Below, one piece after another: positions 37,470-46,353 of a stretch of 64,000 nucleotides of DNA (its first letter is position 1; each line of letters opens with the position of its first letter). A model generated the notes under the pieces. The model was not told the origin of the DNA. It saw nothing but the letters and a program-made list of their open reading frames with translations, and did not search any database. A program made the position numbers and the translations under genes. This DNA comes from an uncultured Endomicrobiia bacterium (lineage in GTDB: Bacteria; Elusimicrobiota; Endomicrobiia; DTEH01): positions 1 to 64,000 of the forward strand of contig CALFVX010000017.1 in NCBI GenBank assembly GCA_937928765.1, in the 5' to 3' direction.

Positions 37470-38897
37470 TCATACGAAATTTAAATAATTCATAGGAAAT
37501 ATATTATCTAAAGATAAAATACATTGTGGATCAAAAACTTTTTTTATTTTCGCCATTTCTAGCACACCTTCTTTACCATACATCAATTCAAGATACTTGT
37601 TTTTTGTTTTTCCAACGCCATGTTCTGCAAAACCACTACCACCTAAAGATACTGCTTTTTTTATAGATTCTACATAAATTTTTTCTGCAAGTTCTTTTTG
37701 TAGTTCATTCCTAGGGAAAAGATTGAAATGTAAGTGATTTTCTCCAATATGACCAAAAATTACCGTCTGAAGATTTAAATTTTCTTTTTGTATTTTTTTA
37801 TAAAAATTATATAATTGAGCAAATTTTTCTTGTGGGACTGAAGCATCAATTGCTATCTTTATACTTCCTATTTTCTTAAAATAAGAATTAATATTCTCAG
37901 GAAGTTTATATCTAAAATCTATAAGTTTTTTATAATCAGAAAAACTTTCTGAAATAACTGTATCTTTATAGTTTATTTTTTCTAAAATTTCATCTAAAAG
38001 ATAAATTTTTTCTTTATCTGCTTCAATATATATTGCACAATTTTGCCCTACAACAAAATTGTATTCTTCTTTTAAAAATTCTAATGAATTTTTGTCAAAA
38101 AATTCAAGTGAAAAAATATTCAACTTATCTTTTTGTTCCTTAATTTTTGAAATAATCTCGGGAATATCTTCATCTTTATCAAAAAATATTATTATTATAA
38201 ATCTTTCTGGAAGTTTATCAATTAGAGATAACTCTACCTCTGTGATTACTCCTAATGTTCCTTCAGAACCTATAATTAAGTCTATTGTATCCATTTTATC
38301 CTTAATATAATATCCAGCAGAACATTTCACATCCGGAGTTCTATAGCTTGGCATTTTTATTTTAAATATTCCATAATCTAAAAATCCTTCTTTTTCAAAC
38401 AATTCACCTCGTTTTATATCTAAAACTTTTCCACTACTAAGTATCAACCTTATTCTTTTAATATAATTTCTGGTAGGACCAAACCTAAAACTATACTCAC
38501 CTGAAGCATTAGTAGCAATATTCCCACCAATAAATGCATTACGTTCAGTAGGAAATGGTGGGTAAAAAAGATTAATTTTTTCTATTTCTTTCAAAAAATC
38601 GTTTACAACAACACCTGATTGCAAAACAGCTATCTTATTTTTGGAATCAATTTTTATAATTTTATTCAAACTTTCAGTAGATAAAATTACCCCTTCAGTA
38701 GGAATTCTACCTGCAACATTACCAGTTCCTGCTGCTGAAATTGTCACAGGAATTTTTTCTTTACAACAATATTTTAAAATTTCAATAACTTCATCTTCAT
38801 TCTCAGGTATATAAACTTTATTTGCTTTGCCATTTTTAAAATTTGAAGAATCTTCTAAATATCCAACAATACTTAATAAATCGTCTTTTGTTTTCAT
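37470..38897 (-). CDS. GlcD-type FAD-linked oxidase
   Basis: A 475-residue FAD-binding PCMH-type oxidoreductase of the GlcD / D-lactate dehydrogenase group. N-terminal FAD binding is shown by VTISAAGTGNVAGRIPTEGVILS and PPFPTERNAFIGGNIATNASGEYSFRFGPT. The C-terminal cap ends with GGSGFAEHGVGKTKNKYLELMYG. It oxidises a 2-hydroxy acid such as glycolate or D-lactate. The iron-sulfur partner (GlcF type) and lactate permease are not adjacent, so substrate and electron acceptor are unknown. It has no Shine-Dalgarno. Confidence 0.88.
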   Translation of the reverse strand: MKTKDDLLSIVGYLEDSSNFKNGKANKVYIPENEDEVIEILKYCCKEKIPVTISAAGTGNVAGRIPTEGVILSTESLNKIIKIDSKNKIAVLQSGVVVNDFLKEIEKINLFYPPFPTERNAFIGGNIATNASGEYSFRFGPTRNYIKRIRLILSSGKVLDIKRGELFEKEGFLDYGIFKIKMPSYRTPDVKCSAGYYIKDKMDTIDLIIGSEGTLGVITEVELSLIDKLPERFIIIIFFDKDEDIPEIISKIKEQKDKLNIFSLEFFDKNSLEFLKEEYNFVVGQNCAIYIEADKEKIYLLDEILEKINYKDTVISESFSDYKKLIDFRYKLPENINSYFKKIGSIKIAIDASVPQEKFAQLYNFYKKIQKENLNLQTVIFGHIGENHLHFNLFPRNELQKELAEKIYVESIKKAVSLGGSGFAEHGVGKTKNKYLELMYGKEGVLEMAKIKKVFDPQCILSLDNIFPMNYLNFV

Positions 38898-38933
38898 AGT
38901 TTCATCTACTTTTATAATTTTACCAACTAACTT

Positions 38934-39740
38934 TCAACTTTTAAAAACTCTACTAAATAAAATACCAAAAATAAACAAAAAAACTACTATTGTAGGAGTT
39001 GATGGTAAATCTATAATGAAAGAAAAAATTAATCCTAAAATTGTTGAAACAACTGATATGATTAGATTTTTATAAATCAGTTGTTTTATATTTGGTGAAG
39101 AAATTAATGCAAAACTACATGGAATAACTAAATAACTAAAACTTAGTATTAAACCAATGCTTCTTAAAAAAAATATTATGTTTAATCCAACAATTATAAA
39201 AAAAATAAAATTTAAAATTTTATAGTTTATACCAAAAACATAACTTGTATGAGTATCTGAATACATAAAAAATAATTGTCTGTTAAACAAGATGAAAAAT
39301 ACTATGCTAACTAAAAATATAAATATGCTAAAAATTAAGTCCCAATTTTTAACTATAAGAATATTTCCTGACAAAACATCCAAAATATATGTCTCAAAAA
39401 AATTAGTTTTAGATAAAAGTAATACACTCAAAGAAAATGAAACTGCATATACTATTCCAACCAAACTGTCTTCTGAAAAATTTTTGTCTTTTTTATAGAA
39501 ACTAAACAGACATAAACCTAAAAAAGTAACTAATATCATACTTAAATACGCATTAAAAGAAATTATGATTCCTGCAACCAAACCTAAAACTGCAAGTTCT
39601 GCTATAGCTAGGGTTATAAATATTGCTCTTTTTAAAACTACAAAAATTCCTAATAAACTAAGTGTTATAGATGAAAAAATCCCTATAATTAAAGATTTTA
39701 AGAAAAGATTTTGAGTTAAATGCTCTAAAATAGTATTCAT
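38934..39740 (-). CDS. znuB: Metal ABC transporter permease (ZnuB type), cluster I
   Basis: A 268-residue permease of the ABC-3 (ZnuB/MntB) family with about eight helices. Typical segments are SLLGIFVVLKRAIFITLAIAELAVLGLVAG near the N-terminus and LPSTPTIVVFLFIFG at the end. It overlaps the ATPase gene by 4 nt. Together with the two genes upstream it forms a complete cluster A-I metal importer. Zinc is more likely than manganese because the linked outer-membrane protein is histidine-rich, but that is an inference. Confidence 0.88.
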   Translation of the reverse strand: MNTILEHLTQNLFLKSLIIGIFSSITLSLLGIFVVLKRAIFITLAIAELAVLGLVAGIIISFNAYLSMILVTFLGLCLFSFYKKDKNFSEDSLVGIVYAVSFSLSVLLLSKTNFFETYILDVLSGNILIVKNWDLIFSIFIFLVSIVFFILFNRQLFFMYSDTHTSYVFGINYKILNFIFFIIVGLNIIFFLRSIGLILSFSYLVIPCSFALISSPNIKQLIYKNLIISVVSTILGLIFSFIIDLPSTPTIVVFLFIFGILFSRVFKS

Positions 39741-40480
39741 ACTTTAATAAATTTCCAATCTTCAATTTTATGAATTTTTATATCTACTTTAAAAACTTCT
39801 GATATTTTTTTTCGTAAAAAATCTATATCTTCGACTTCGTCAATTATATCAATAGCTCCATTGTATACTAAAAATAACCTATCTACATAATTTAAAACTG
39901 TTTCTAAGTTATGAGATGCAAAAATTACAGCAAAATTTTTATCTTGTTTTATATTTTTTATGAACTCAAGCACCATTTTTGTATTAAATAAATCTAAATC
40001 ATTTGTAGGCTCATCTAAAATTAATATATCTGGCTGTTTTAACAAACTTCTAAGTATTAAAACTTTTTGCTTTAATCCTCCAGATAAATTTCTATAAAGT
40101 TCAAACTTTAAATCTTTTATATTAAATTTTTCTATTATATCGTCAATTTTTTGTTTATCTTCTATCTCAAGATTTAATTTAAAATTTTTTAAAAAAGCAA
40201 ATGATAAAATTTCATAAACACTAAACGGATATGTTTCATTAATTGTAAAAATCTGTGGTACATAACCAAATTTTAAATTTCTATTTTTTATAATTTTACC
40301 TTTTAAAGGTTTAATTATACCTAAAATAGTTTTTAAAAAAGTAGTTTTACCAGATGCATTAGGACCAACTAACCCTATAAACTCACCTTCATAAATTGAA
40401 AAACTTAATCTTTCTAAAACTTTTTGTTTTTTATTATATCCACAAAAAAGATTTTTTACCTCTAAAATTTTATTTTTCAT
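39737..40480 (-). CDS. znuC: Metal ABC transporter ATPase (ZnuC type), cluster I
   Basis: A 247-residue ATPase with Walker A GPNASGKTT at residues about 37-45, Q-loop YVPQIF, signature NLSGGLKQK, Walker B ILILDEPTNDLD and switch His in FASHN. It powers the adjacent permease. Its start overlaps the binding-protein gene by 11 nt and its stop the permease gene by 4 nt, so the three are one transcription unit. Confidence 0.92.
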   Translation of the reverse strand: MKNKILEVKNLFCGYNKKQKVLERLSFSIYEGEFIGLVGPNASGKTTFLKTILGIIKPLKGKIIKNRNLKFGYVPQIFTINETYPFSVYEILSFAFLKNFKLNLEIEDKQKIDDIIEKFNIKDLKFELYRNLSGGLKQKVLILRSLLKQPDILILDEPTNDLDLFNTKMVLEFIKNIKQDKNFAVIFASHNLETVLNYVDRLFLVYNGAIDIIDEVEDIDFLRKKISEVFKVDIKIHKIEDWKFIKV

Positions 40481-41375
40481 ACTTACATATTGCTTCTATA
40501 ATTGTATCAATTAAAGTAATATAATCTTTTATTTCTTTACTTCCGCCAACAGATAAAGCCACAACTTCATATCTTACACCAACAGATTTTGAAACAAAAT
40601 CTGTATATTTTGTTGAATAAAAATTTTCATGCAATATAACTGTTGGTTTTTCATCTTTTAATTTTTCTATTAAATATTTAATGTATTTAGGACTTGGTGG
40701 TACAGAAGGTTTTGGCTCTAAAGTTGCAATTTCTTTAAGTCCAAAGAAATCACAGAAATAGGCAAAACTTTTATGGTATGAAACGACTTTTTTGTTATTA
40801 ATCTTTGCTATTTTTTCTTTCCATATATAAACTTTTTCTTCAAGTAATTTTAAATATCTATTTTTGTTTGTCTCAAAATAACTCTTAAAATCAGGCATAA
40901 GAATAGCTAGACGTTCAGTTATGTCTTCCAAAATAATTTTTGCATTTTCAGGAGACAACCAATAGTGAGGATTACCAAATATATGAATCTCACCCATGCT
41001 AGCATCTATTTTACTCTGAGGGACTTCAAGTTTTTTTATTCTTAAAGAAACATCTAAATTACCAACTTCGCCATAGAAAACTTTTTTATTCCCTGAAGTA
41101 AAAATCAAGTTATCAACCCAACTATCTAAATCCATACCAATTCTTACAATCAAATCTGCTTTTCTTATATTAGCAACCATTGAAGGTCTTAATTCAACAT
41201 TATGCGGATTCTGCCATCCGTAACTTAAAGTTATAACTTCTGCTTTATCTTCAGCAATAACAGAAACAAAATGGGCTAAATCTTGTGTTGTTGTTACCAC
41301 ATAAATTTTATCTTTAACTTTAGAAAAACAAAAATTAAATAATATCAAACTTATAAAAAAAATCCCCCTCTTCAT
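40470..41375 (-). CDS. znuA: Metal-binding protein of ABC importer (ZnuA type), cluster I
   Basis: A 301-residue cluster A-I binding protein with a signal peptide. The usual metal ligands are visible as His in NPHNVELRP, His in NPHYWLSPE and His in SYHKSFAYF, with a further candidate in ILHENFYS. There is no His-rich loop. The classical NPH...NPHYW...H set suggests zinc or manganese. I use the ATG at 41375: GGAGG lies 5 nt upstream, and the track TTG overlaps that site. Upstream by 50 nt is the histidine-rich outer-membrane protein gene. Confidence 0.9.
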   Translation of the reverse strand: MKRGIFFISLILFNFCFSKVKDKIYVVTTTQDLAHFVSVIAEDKAEVITLSYGWQNPHNVELRPSMVANIRKADLIVRIGMDLDSWVDNLIFTSGNKKVFYGEVGNLDVSLRIKKLEVPQSKIDASMGEIHIFGNPHYWLSPENAKIILEDITERLAILMPDFKSYFETNKNRYLKLLEEKVYIWKEKIAKINNKKVVSYHKSFAYFCDFFGLKEIATLEPKPSVPPSPKYIKYLIEKLKDEKPTVILHENFYSTKYTDFVSKSVGVRYEVVALSVGGSKEIKDYITLIDTIIEAICKYEK

Positions 41376-41425
41376 ACTATCCTCCAAATTAAAAAATCAA
41401 TATAATTTAGCAATTATAAAAAAAT

Positions 41426-42514
41426 TTATTCTAACATATGGCTGTGGGGACCAAAACCAAAAACAAATTGGAGATATAATCTATGATTGTTGTCTTGCTC
41501 GTTCTTATATTGTGTCCTAAAGTATGTTGATTCAGTAATGTTTCTTGTAATAACAAAACTTAGGGAAGAAAATACTTCTTTTTTTTCAAGTTCTTGTTCA
41601 TCTACAACTTTTGGTTCTTCAACATAATCTGTTCTTATTCCTAAGGCCCAATATTTAGAAATTTTGTAATCCAAAAACAAATATCCACCTAATCTGTTAT
41701 ATATTCCTAAAGGTATATCTCGGATAAGATGAAAAATTTCTGTTTGAACTTTAAAAACTTTATAAGCAGAAATTATATGTTTATAAGTGAAATCTAAACT
41801 TAATATATTAACATCATCTTTATGATAAGAAAAATCGGGGCCTTTACAAACCAAATGATTTAGTCCAAGTTCTAACTCTGAGATCTTACTTAATGGAAAA
41901 CTTAACCACAGCTTAGAATTATAACCTCTATCAGATAAAGAAAAATTTTCATTGTTATGTTCATCTTCATTATCATGGTTATGTTGATGAAACTTAGGAA
42001 TATCCCATATACCAAATGTTATTCTTGAAAAAAAATTAAAAGGTAAATTATAATTTAACCAAAAACCATCGCCAACTAAATTATGTTCACCAAAAAATTT
42101 TTTCATAAACTCTGGTTGGTCAAAATATCCTCTATGATGAGGATGAATTTTGTTTATTTTGCCAAAATCTATGTATTTTCTACCAAAATCCAAACCTAAG
42201 CCTCCAACAATTGTCTGAAAACTCACATATCCTTCATCTAGTTCAACTTCAAATATATTTTCATGTCTATGTAATGACCATATTATATCTGAACGAATTT
42301 GAGGATAAAGATAGCCTTGAAATACTAACTCTATTTCTTTTATATTTAATAAATTTTTTGATTCTTTAGAAATTTCGCTATAAAAATTACTAATTATGGA
42401 AATATCTGGAAGCTTATATAGGATATTTTTATTAGCAGATAGTGATGTTTGAGTATAAACTGTTAGGTTAAAAAATAAAGATATATATAAAAATGTTAAT
42501 AAAATGTTTTTCAT
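41426..42514 (-). CDS. Histidine-rich outer-membrane beta-barrel protein linked to metal importer I
   Basis: A 362-residue protein with a signal peptide and alternating aromatic beta strands. It has histidine-rich loops (KINKIHPHHRGYF, FHQHNHDNEDEHNN) and ends in GFGPHSHMLE. There is no plug domain, so it is not a TonB receptor. Its place just upstream of the ZnuA-type gene and its His/Asp/Glu loops suggest an outer-membrane metal-binding porin that supplies zinc to the periplasmic protein. No named family could be assigned by eye. AAAGGAG precedes the ATG. Confidence 0.7.
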   Translation of the reverse strand: MKNILLTFLYISLFFNLTVYTQTSLSANKNILYKLPDISIISNFYSEISKESKNLLNIKEIELVFQGYLYPQIRSDIIWSLHRHENIFEVELDEGYVSFQTIVGGLGLDFGRKYIDFGKINKIHPHHRGYFDQPEFMKKFFGEHNLVGDGFWLNYNLPFNFFSRITFGIWDIPKFHQHNHDNEDEHNNENFSLSDRGYNSKLWLSFPLSKISELELGLNHLVCKGPDFSYHKDDVNILSLDFTYKHIISAYKVFKVQTEIFHLIRDIPLGIYNRLGGYLFLDYKISKYWALGIRTDYVEEPKVVDEQELEKKEVFSSLSFVITRNITESTYFRTQYKNEQDNNHRLYLQFVFGFGPHSHMLE

Positions 42515-42589
42515 AATTAAACTCCTTTTTACTTTAATAAAAAATTTAAAATTTTTGATATATTGAATTTTAAATTATTGTGAGAATTA

Positions 42590-42859
42590 TTAATATGGTG
42601 GTGCGCGAGAGAAAACTAAATCAAAAAAGATAGTTAAAGGAAGTTTTAAAAAAGTTATTTTTAATATAAAGACAAAAATTATCAAAAAAACAAAATTTTG
42701 AAAGTTAACTGTTAAGTTTTTAAATTGCTCTGTTATAATACATATTAAACATCTATACTCTTCATCTGAAAGAGAATCATGTAAATGAATATGCGAGATT
42801 ATTTCAAAAGAAGTAAACAAAAACAAAAAAATTATAAGTAATAGTAAGTTTTTCTTCAT
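42590..42859 (-). CDS. Small His/Cys membrane protein (DUF2946-like) heading metal importer I
   Basis: An 89-residue protein with a signal or anchor helix (residues about 2-20), then HIHLHDSLSDEEYRCLIC (three His and a CxxC), a second helix and the terminal SRAPPY. Small proteins with HxxxC/CxxC and a C-terminal R-x-P-P motif are often annotated DUF2946 and occur with metal uptake genes. It is probably the first gene of the znu-like operon and may bind zinc or copper. The start at ATG 42859 is set by the promoter 7 nt upstream; the track start lies before it. Confidence 0.6.
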   Translation of the reverse strand: MKKNLLLLIIFLFLFTSFEIISHIHLHDSLSDEEYRCLICIITEQFKNLTVNFQNFVFLIIFVFILKITFLKLPLTIFFDLVFSRAPPY

Positions 42860-42866
42860 ATTAATT

Positions 42867-42895
42867 ATATTATCAAAATTATTTTTAAAAATCAA
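42867..42895 (-). promoter_or_regulatory. Promoter of metal importer operon I with no leader
   Basis: On the minus strand TTGATT (42895-42890), 17-nt spacer, TAATAT (42872-42867), then AATTAAT and the ATG at 42859. Transcription would begin at the ATG. It is back-to-back with the promoter of the M23 lipoprotein gene. No clear Fur/Zur palindrome was found over it. Confidence 0.55.
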
Positions 42896-42903
42896 CCTAA
42901 TTA

Positions 42904-42932
42904 TTGAGATTTATAGCAGATTTTAGTATAAT
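42904..42932 (+). promoter_or_regulatory. Promoter of M23 lipoprotein gene with very short leader
   Basis: TTGAGA (42904-42909), 17-nt spacer, a perfect TATAAT (42927-42932), then 11 nt and the ATG at 42944. The mRNA would have only about four leader bases and no Shine-Dalgarno. Confidence 0.6.
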
Positions 42933-42943
42933 TTATAAAAATT

Positions 42944-44131
42944 ATGAAAAAAATCTACAGAATATTTTTTTTAATTTTACAACTACCAATATTTATTTTT
43001 TTATTTTCTTGTGTTAAAAATGATAAAAAAAATTCTGTTGAAGTTATAGTTTCAACGGGAACAATTAAATCAGGTGATATTTTAGAAAATATTTTTAAAA
43101 ACAAAAATTTTAATAAAAACGATATAAAAAATATAATTTCAACAATAAATAAAAATTATGATATAAGAAAAATCTTTCCTAAAGATTACTACGAAATTTT
43201 TTACACAACCTTCAATACTATAGTAAAATTCAATTATTGGTTGAATCCGTCAGAGTATTTCTCAGTTATAAAATCTAGTAATGAAATTTTTGAATTCAGT
43301 AGAATGAAACTAAATTACAAAGAAAATTTAGTTATAAAAGATGGTGAAGTTGAAGATTATTTGTGGAATGCTATGATAAAGCAAGATATTACTCCAGAAA
43401 CTATACTTAATTTCACAGACATCTTTTCCTGGCAGATAGATTTTTTAACAGAAGTAAGAAATGGAGATAAATTTAAAATTGCATATAAACAACTTGAATA
43501 TGAAAATGGATATAAAAAGGATGGAAATATTTTAGCAGCAAAATATTCTGGCAAAGCTACAAATAAACATATAGCCTTCTATTTTGAAAGTAAAGATGGA
43601 AACTTTAAAGGATATTTTTCAGAAGATGGTAAATCAGTCAAAAAAATATTTTTAAGGGCACCACTTAACTATAGAAGAATTTCTTCAGGATTTACAAAGA
43701 AAAGGTTTCATCCGATATTACGTATTTTTAGGCCACATCATGGGACTGATTTTGTAGCACCTATTGGTACACCAATAGTCTCTATAGGTGATGGTGTTAT
43801 AGAATACGCAGGATGGAAAACCGGTTATGGCAATGTTGTAATAATAAGGCATAATTCAACATATAAAACATTATATGGGCATCTTTTAAAAATAGAAAAA
43901 AATATAAAGCCAAAGACAAAAGTTTTCCAAGGACAACTCATTGGCTATCTTGGTTCCACAGGTATTTCTACAGGACCACATTTACACTTTGAGATTCATG
44001 TAAACAATAAACCAACAAATTTTTTTTCTTTAAAATTTCCGCCATCAGAAAGTATACCTGAAAAATATAAAGCTGAATTTGAACAAACAAAGCAAATTTT
44101 GTTGAAATATTTAGAAGAAAAAATAAACTAA
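42944..44131 (+). CDS. M23 peptidase lipoprotein
   Basis: A 395-residue lipoprotein with lipobox cysteine at 23 (FLFSC). Residues about 30-235 resemble the N-terminal domains of OapA/MepM-type endopeptidases. The C-terminal M23 domain is complete: His265 and Asp269 (HHGTDF), YGH near 311-313 and His346-x-His348 (PHLHFEIH). It should be an active zinc endopeptidase cutting peptide cross-links, unlike the EnvC-like protein at 7063. It diverges from metal importer operon I, so metal supply and a zinc enzyme share a promoter region. Confidence 0.92.
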   Translation: MKKIYRIFFLILQLPIFIFLFSCVKNDKKNSVEVIVSTGTIKSGDILENIFKNKNFNKNDIKNIISTINKNYDIRKIFPKDYYEIFYTTFNTIVKFNYWLNPSEYFSVIKSSNEIFEFSRMKLNYKENLVIKDGEVEDYLWNAMIKQDITPETILNFTDIFSWQIDFLTEVRNGDKFKIAYKQLEYENGYKKDGNILAAKYSGKATNKHIAFYFESKDGNFKGYFSEDGKSVKKIFLRAPLNYRRISSGFTKKRFHPILRIFRPHHGTDFVAPIGTPIVSIGDGVIEYAGWKTGYGNVVIIRHNSTYKTLYGHLLKIEKNIKPKTKVFQGQLIGYLGSTGISTGPHLHFEIHVNNKPTNFFSLKFPPSESIPEKYKAEFEQTKQILLKYLEEKIN

Positions 44132-44161
44132 ATTAAATATTTTTTAATTAATCTGTCTTTG

Positions 44162-44767
44162 CTATTTATTTTCTGTAGCAACAAAATAAATCTTTTTGTT
44201 ATCTAAAAATTCTTTTATTGTAAATTTTATTTTTTTAAACCATAAGAAAAGCTTATATTCTTCAGGCAAAAGGTCATCTTTTATAACACCACCTGTTTTT
44301 ATATGATTTTTATTAACTATATTTTTATTTTCTGAATGCACAATAACAAAATATCCTTTAGGTTTTAATACTCTTTTTATCTCTTTTAATACTTTTAACT
44401 TATAAACAAAATGTGGGAATGTATCAAAACATACAATGCAATTGAATTTTTTGTTTTTAAACGGCATATTATATGCATTAGCTTTTATATATAAAAATTT
44501 ATCGCCAAACTTTTCTTTTGCTTTATTTAACATTTTTTCTGAAAAATCTAATGCATATACTTCACCTTTATCCCCTACAATAGATTTTAAATATGGCAAC
44601 AAAATCCCTGTACCACAACCTAAATCTAATACTACATCATTATGTTTTATGAATTTTTTTAACAAAGGGAAGATTTTTTTCTCAATTATTTTTTTTCTTT
44701 TTATAAAATTTTTAGATTCTTCAGTCCAAGAGATTGCAAGATTGTCAAAAAATTGTTTTCTGTTCAT
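44162..44767 (-). CDS. Class I SAM-dependent methyltransferase at end of nickel operon
   Basis: A 201-residue UbiE-like methyltransferase with motif I VLDLGCGTGILLPYL at about residues 46-60, then VYALDFSEKML, IVCFDTFPHF and LKPKGYFVIVHSENK. The substrate is unknown. It overlaps the cluster II permease gene by 4 nt (ATGA), so it is the last gene of the TonB receptor-importer operon. A role tied to metal use, such as cofactor or metallophore methylation, is possible but unproven. Confidence 0.85.
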   Translation of the reverse strand: MNRKQFFDNLAISWTEESKNFIKRKKIIEKKIFPLLKKFIKHNDVVLDLGCGTGILLPYLKSIVGDKGEVYALDFSEKMLNKAKEKFGDKFLYIKANAYNMPFKNKKFNCIVCFDTFPHFVYKLKVLKEIKRVLKPKGYFVIVHSENKNIVNKNHIKTGGVIKDDLLPEEYKLFLWFKKIKFTIKEFLDNKKIYFVATENK

Positions 44768-45561
44768 AATAGATAATTTCTTTTAGGTGATATTAATAAA
44801 CTTATAAAATAAATTAAATTTGCAAAAATAATTATAGTTGCTGCTGTAGGTAAAGATAAAAAATAAGAAATAATAAGTCCAAATATAGAAGATATCAATG
44901 CGAAAATTATTGATAAAATATACATTGTCTTTAAATTATAAGTCAGCTGATATGAAGTTAAAGCAGGCAAAGTAATCAAACTAAAAACCAAGATGCCGCC
45001 TATATAATTAAGATTTACTGCAACTGTTATACTACATAAAAACAGTAAACTATAAAAAATAAATTTTTCATATATCCCAACAGATTTAGCAATTTCACGA
45101 TTAAACAATACAGCAAAAATTTCTTTATTAAACAAAATTATAAAAATAACTATTACAATAAAAATAATGCTTAAAACAAATAAAGAAGTCCAATTTACTG
45201 CAAGAATGTTTCCCCAAAGAAAATTCAAAATTTCATTTTTTGGCCATTTGATTAATCCTGCTAAAAGAAAACTCAAACCTAAAACAAAAGAAAAAATTAT
45301 ACTTGTAGAGATGTTCAAAGAGATGTTTCCTTCTTCAGCTAAAGGTCCTATAAACATAGAAAAAGTTATGCAAAAAATTATTGATGATAGCAGTGGATTT
45401 ATATTAGATAAAATTCCAAAAATTGCACCTAAAAATGCTGAGTGTGCCATTGCAACACTTATGAAAGGAATATTTAACAATACAACCCATACGCTTACAA
45501 TACCGCAAATTATACCACTCAAAATTGAAACTAAAAAAATTCTTAAAAAAAATTGGTTCAT
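44764..45561 (-). CDS. Metal ABC transporter permease (ABC-3 family), cluster II, predicted nickel
   Basis: A 265-residue permease with about eight helices (IICGIVSVWVVLLNIPFISVAMAHSAFLGAIFG, LPTAATIIIFANLIYF). It is the same family as the cluster I permease, but clearly divergent and in a different operon. Histidine in AMAHSAFLG is typical of the family. It would move the metal released by the Cys-Pro-Gly-His binding protein. Metal identity (nickel, perhaps cobalt) is inferred from the NikR sites upstream of the operon. Confidence 0.87.
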   Translation of the reverse strand: MNQFFLRIFLVSILSGIICGIVSVWVVLLNIPFISVAMAHSAFLGAIFGILSNINPLLSSIIFCITFSMFIGPLAEEGNISLNISTSIIFSFVLGLSFLLAGLIKWPKNEILNFLWGNILAVNWTSLFVLSIIFIVIVIFIILFNKEIFAVLFNREIAKSVGIYEKFIFYSLLFLCSITVAVNLNYIGGILVFSLITLPALTSYQLTYNLKTMYILSIIFALISSIFGLIISYFLSLPTAATIIIFANLIYFISLLISPKRNYLL

Positions 45562-45564
45562 CTT

Positions 45565-46353
45565 TTAAGGATGTATAGGATCTATGTGAAAATGTCTTTT
45601 ATTGTCTATATTTTCTACTTGGACCTCACATTCATAAAGATTTGACAAAAAATCTTTTCTTAAAACTTCATCTGGTTTACCAGAGGATATTATTTTCCCA
45701 TTTTTTAAAAGTATTATTTTATTACAACAACTTTGGATATGATTTAAAATATGTGTTACACAAATTGTAGTTATATTTTTTTGCTTATAAATATTTTCTA
45801 TAATATCTAACAGCTCATATTGAGATTTTGGGTCTAAATTTGATGTTGGTTCATCTAATATTAAAATTTTTGGTTGTTGGACGAGAACTCTTGCAATGTG
45901 TACTTTTTGAAATTCTCCACCGGAAAGATGTCCTATGGGTTTTTCTGTCAAACTATCAATTTTTAAAAAACTTATTACTTCATCAATTATAATTTTATCT
46001 TCATAGTTAAGGTTCTTAAAAAATCCAAGTTTGCCAAACCTACCTAAAGAAATTATGTCTTTTACTAAAAAAGGTAGTTTTTTATCTATTAAATAATTTT
46101 GTGCTACATATCCAATTTCCTTTCTTACCTCAACAATATTTTTTCTACAAAGTTTTTTTCCAAACACATAAACCTCTCCAAAAGAAACTTTCTTTAACCC
46201 ACTTATAACATTAAGCAAAGAACTTTTACCAGCACCATTAGGTCCAATAATAGTAAGAAAAGTTTTTTCTTCTAAGTCTAAATTTATATCTTCCAATATT
46301 ATCTTTTTTTTACCATACCACAACCAAACATTTTTCAATTCTATTACTTTCAC
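45565..46353 (-). CDS. Metal ABC transporter ATPase, cluster II, predicted nickel
   Basis: A 262-residue ATPase with Walker A GPNGAGKSS near residue 38, signature HLSGGEFQKV, Walker B ILILDEPTSNLD and switch His in CVTHI. The C-terminus HFHIDPIHP is histidine-rich and could bind metal, a possible feedback site. It overlaps the binding-protein gene by 4 nt and ends 3 nt before the permease start. Confidence 0.92.
   Translation of the reverse strand: MKVIELKNVWLWYGKKKIILEDINLDLEEKTFLTIIGPNGAGKSSLLNVISGLKKVSFGEVYVFGKKLCRKNIVEVRKEIGYVAQNYLIDKKLPFLVKDIISLGRFGKLGFFKNLNYEDKIIIDEVISFLKIDSLTEKPIGHLSGGEFQKVHIARVLVQQPKILILDEPTSNLDPKSQYELLDIIENIYKQKNITTICVTHILNHIQSCCNKIILLKNGKIISSGKPDEVLRKDFLSNLYECEVQVENIDNKRHFHIDPIHP

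Noticed and set aside
44131-44149. AATTAA/TTAATT stem between convergent genes as a terminator
   Set aside because: The stem has only A-T pairs and no clear run of T after it; too weak to call.
45167-45568. 133-residue plus-strand ORF
   Set aside because: Antisense to the cluster II permease; lysine-rich shadow without start signals or family similarity.
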